Of a stretch of DNA of 6,352 bases, positions 5,324 through 6,352 are shown one piece after another. Position numbers and translations under genes: made by a program. Under the pieces are notes generated by a model. The model made no database searches. It was given only the letters and a program-made list of their open reading frames with translations, and had not been told where the DNA came from. Position 1 is the stretch's first letter. Every line of letters begins with the position of its first letter. The stretch comes from Acidobacteriota bacterium (lineage in GTDB: Bacteria; Acidobacteriota; Terriglobia; Terriglobales; Acidobacteriaceae): positions 1 through 6,352 of the forward strand of contig JAKAAZ010000205.1 in the NCBI GenBank assembly GCA_021802085.1. The letters are read 5' to 3'.

Positions 5324-6352
5324 ATGTTGGCGACTATCTTAACTGGAATTAGCTGCATGACGGCGATAGGTTTTCTAATATTTTGTTACCTGGGCTTTGC
5401 TAGTACCCAGGCTGCGGAACGCTCGAAAAGAAAGAACGTGAATGTGTTTCCGCTAGATCGCAAGAAAAACACCTTGCCTGGGAGTAAAAAGACCCTTTTG
5501 GCGCTCCTTGCCCTGAGTATATTCCCTGGCCCACCGATGCGTGCGCAAATTAGTGGACAGTCCGCAGCGGACGCAAATGCCAAACAAACTGGCTCGGCCG
5601 CGCCCGAAGCAGTCCCCGCTGAAACTGTATCAACAGCTCCACTTCCGGCGCCAGCAATGGTTGGCCCCCTCAGTACCGCGTCTCCCAGAACGTTTGACGC
5701 GGGACCGTTTGGAAAACTGGACGTAACTGGCATCCTAAGCGGCTTCGGTTATTGGCAAAGCCGTCCCGCTTCCAGCGACCAAGCCGCGCGCGCGGATGTC
5801 AGCAATGGGCAGGTCTTCATCCAGAAAACTAACGGACTAGTGCAGTATTTTCTTCAAGCTGGCGCCTATAACCTTCCAGCATTAGGCACGCCGTTTCTTT
5901 CCACTCGGAATACCGTAAGCGATTTCTTCGGGGCCTTGCCGCAGGCGTATCTGAAGTTGGCCCCGAAGGGAAATTTCTCTTTTCTCATCGGCAAATTGCC
6001 GACCCTGATCGGTGCCGAAGATACATTCAGCTTCGAAAACCTGAACATCGAAAGAGGACTGTTGTGGAACCAAGAAAACGCGGTCAACCGAGGAATGCAG
6101 GCAAATTACGCGAAGGGCAAGCTCAGCGGGTCACTGGCATGGAACGATGGCTTCTATTCCAACCGCTATAACTGGCTTACCGGTGAATTGACATACGCGC
6201 CGAATGCAGCCAACAGCCTGGAGGTCGTGGCTGGCGGGAACCTCGGGCGCACCGCTTATTCGAGTGTTGCCACGCCGCTGTATCAAAACAACAGCGACAT
6301 CTATGACATCATCTACACTCATACGGCCAAGCGGTGGATGGTCCAACCCTAT
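5324..6352 (+). CDS. Outer-membrane beta-barrel porin, BBP2/OmpL-like, 3'-partial
   Basis: The frame is open for 343 codons from ATG 5324 and leaves the window without a stop. Residues 4-26 are strongly hydrophobic (LTGISCMTAIGFLIFCYLGFA). A basic stretch follows, then a second hydrophobic run (57-70, KKTLLALLALSIFPGP) that looks like a signal peptide with cleavage after MRA74. Next is an Ala/Pro/Ser linker (about 78-125), then barrel-like sequence from GPFGKLDVTGILSGFGYW (127-144) with alternating strands and aromatic residues, including YFLQAGAYNLPALGTP, AYLKLAP, IGKLPTLIGAEDTFSFENLNIERGLLWN and LAWNDGFYSNRYNW. This resembles the putative beta-barrel porins (BBP2/OmpL-like) of Acidobacteriota. 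It likely forms a channel in the outer membrane, perhaps for ion entry, given its place behind kdpE. The start is uncertain: ATG 5324 has GGGCAGG 5 nt upstream, but GTG 5438 or TTG 5474 would give a normal signal peptide without the first membrane segment. Confidence 0.78.
   Translation, partial: MLATILTGISCMTAIGFLIFCYLGFASTQAAERSKRKNVNVFPLDRKKNTLPGSKKTLLALLALSIFPGPPMRAQISGQSAADANAKQTGSAAPEAVPAETVSTAPLPAPAMVGPLSTASPRTFDAGPFGKLDVTGILSGFGYWQSRPASSDQAARADVSNGQVFIQKTNGLVQYFLQAGAYNLPALGTPFLSTRNTVSDFFGALPQAYLKLAPKGNFSFLIGKLPTLIGAEDTFSFENLNIERGLLWNQENAVNRGMQANYAKGKLSGSLAWNDGFYSNRYNWLTGELTYAPNAANSLEVVAGGNLGRTAYSSVATPLYQNNSDIYDIIYTHTAKRWMVQPY

Noticed and set aside
5386..6346. Minus-strand open frames opposite the porin gene
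   Set aside because: The plus-strand frame is open for 343 codons with a signal peptide and barrel pattern; the minus frames show no domain.

Overview
The window looks like the chromosome of a Gram-negative soil-type bacterium, most likely an Acidobacteriota member. This is inferred from family resemblance: an IS3-type element with a long tail, a Kdp-type regulatory cluster next to a BBP2-like outer-membrane porin, and moderately GC-rich coding. No rRNA or other phylogenetic marker is present, so the assignment is tentative.

Layout. (1) Positions 1-1020 hold the right-hand part of an IS3-family insertion sequence. Its orfB transposase keeps the DDE residues but is broken by a single-base insertion at about 528/529, and a tail of about 260 bp without a credible gene follows. 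(2) Positions 1021-1268 hold no intact gene. They contain a possible minus-strand remnant of an exported protein that appears cut by the IS, and a strong hairpin downstream of osmC. (3) Positions 1269-1694, minus strand, encode an intact OsmC peroxiredoxin with a good ribosome binding site; a perfect 14-bp palindrome lies upstream. (4) Positions 1839-3305, minus strand, encode a 488-residue membrane histidine kinase equivalent to the C-terminal half of KdpD. (5) Positions 3333-4481, plus strand, encode a 382-residue protein equivalent to the N-terminal half of KdpD (KdpD ATP-binding domain plus USP domain). Only 27 bp separate the two divergent start codons. (6) Positions 4488-5234, plus strand, encode a KdpE-type response regulator, 6 bp after the KdpD half. 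(7) Positions 5235-5323 hold three tandem half-sites at exact 11-bp spacing followed by a plausible promoter. (8) From 5324 to the window end is the start of a porin-like gene that runs off the edge.

How the parts fit. The two divergent genes together add up to nearly one full-length KdpD (382 + 488 = 870 residues; E. coli KdpD is about 894), divided at the boundary between the USP domain and the transmembrane region. The likely model is a K+ or osmotic-stress two-component system with its sensor split into a cytoplasmic input protein and a membrane kinase. These would act on the KdpE-type regulator, which would bind the 11-bp repeats and activate the porin gene and whatever follows it. kdpFABC is not in the window. 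The most interesting points are the split divergent sensor, the KdpE/PhoB-type box, and the porin reading frame with an extra KdpF-sized membrane segment ahead of its signal peptide.
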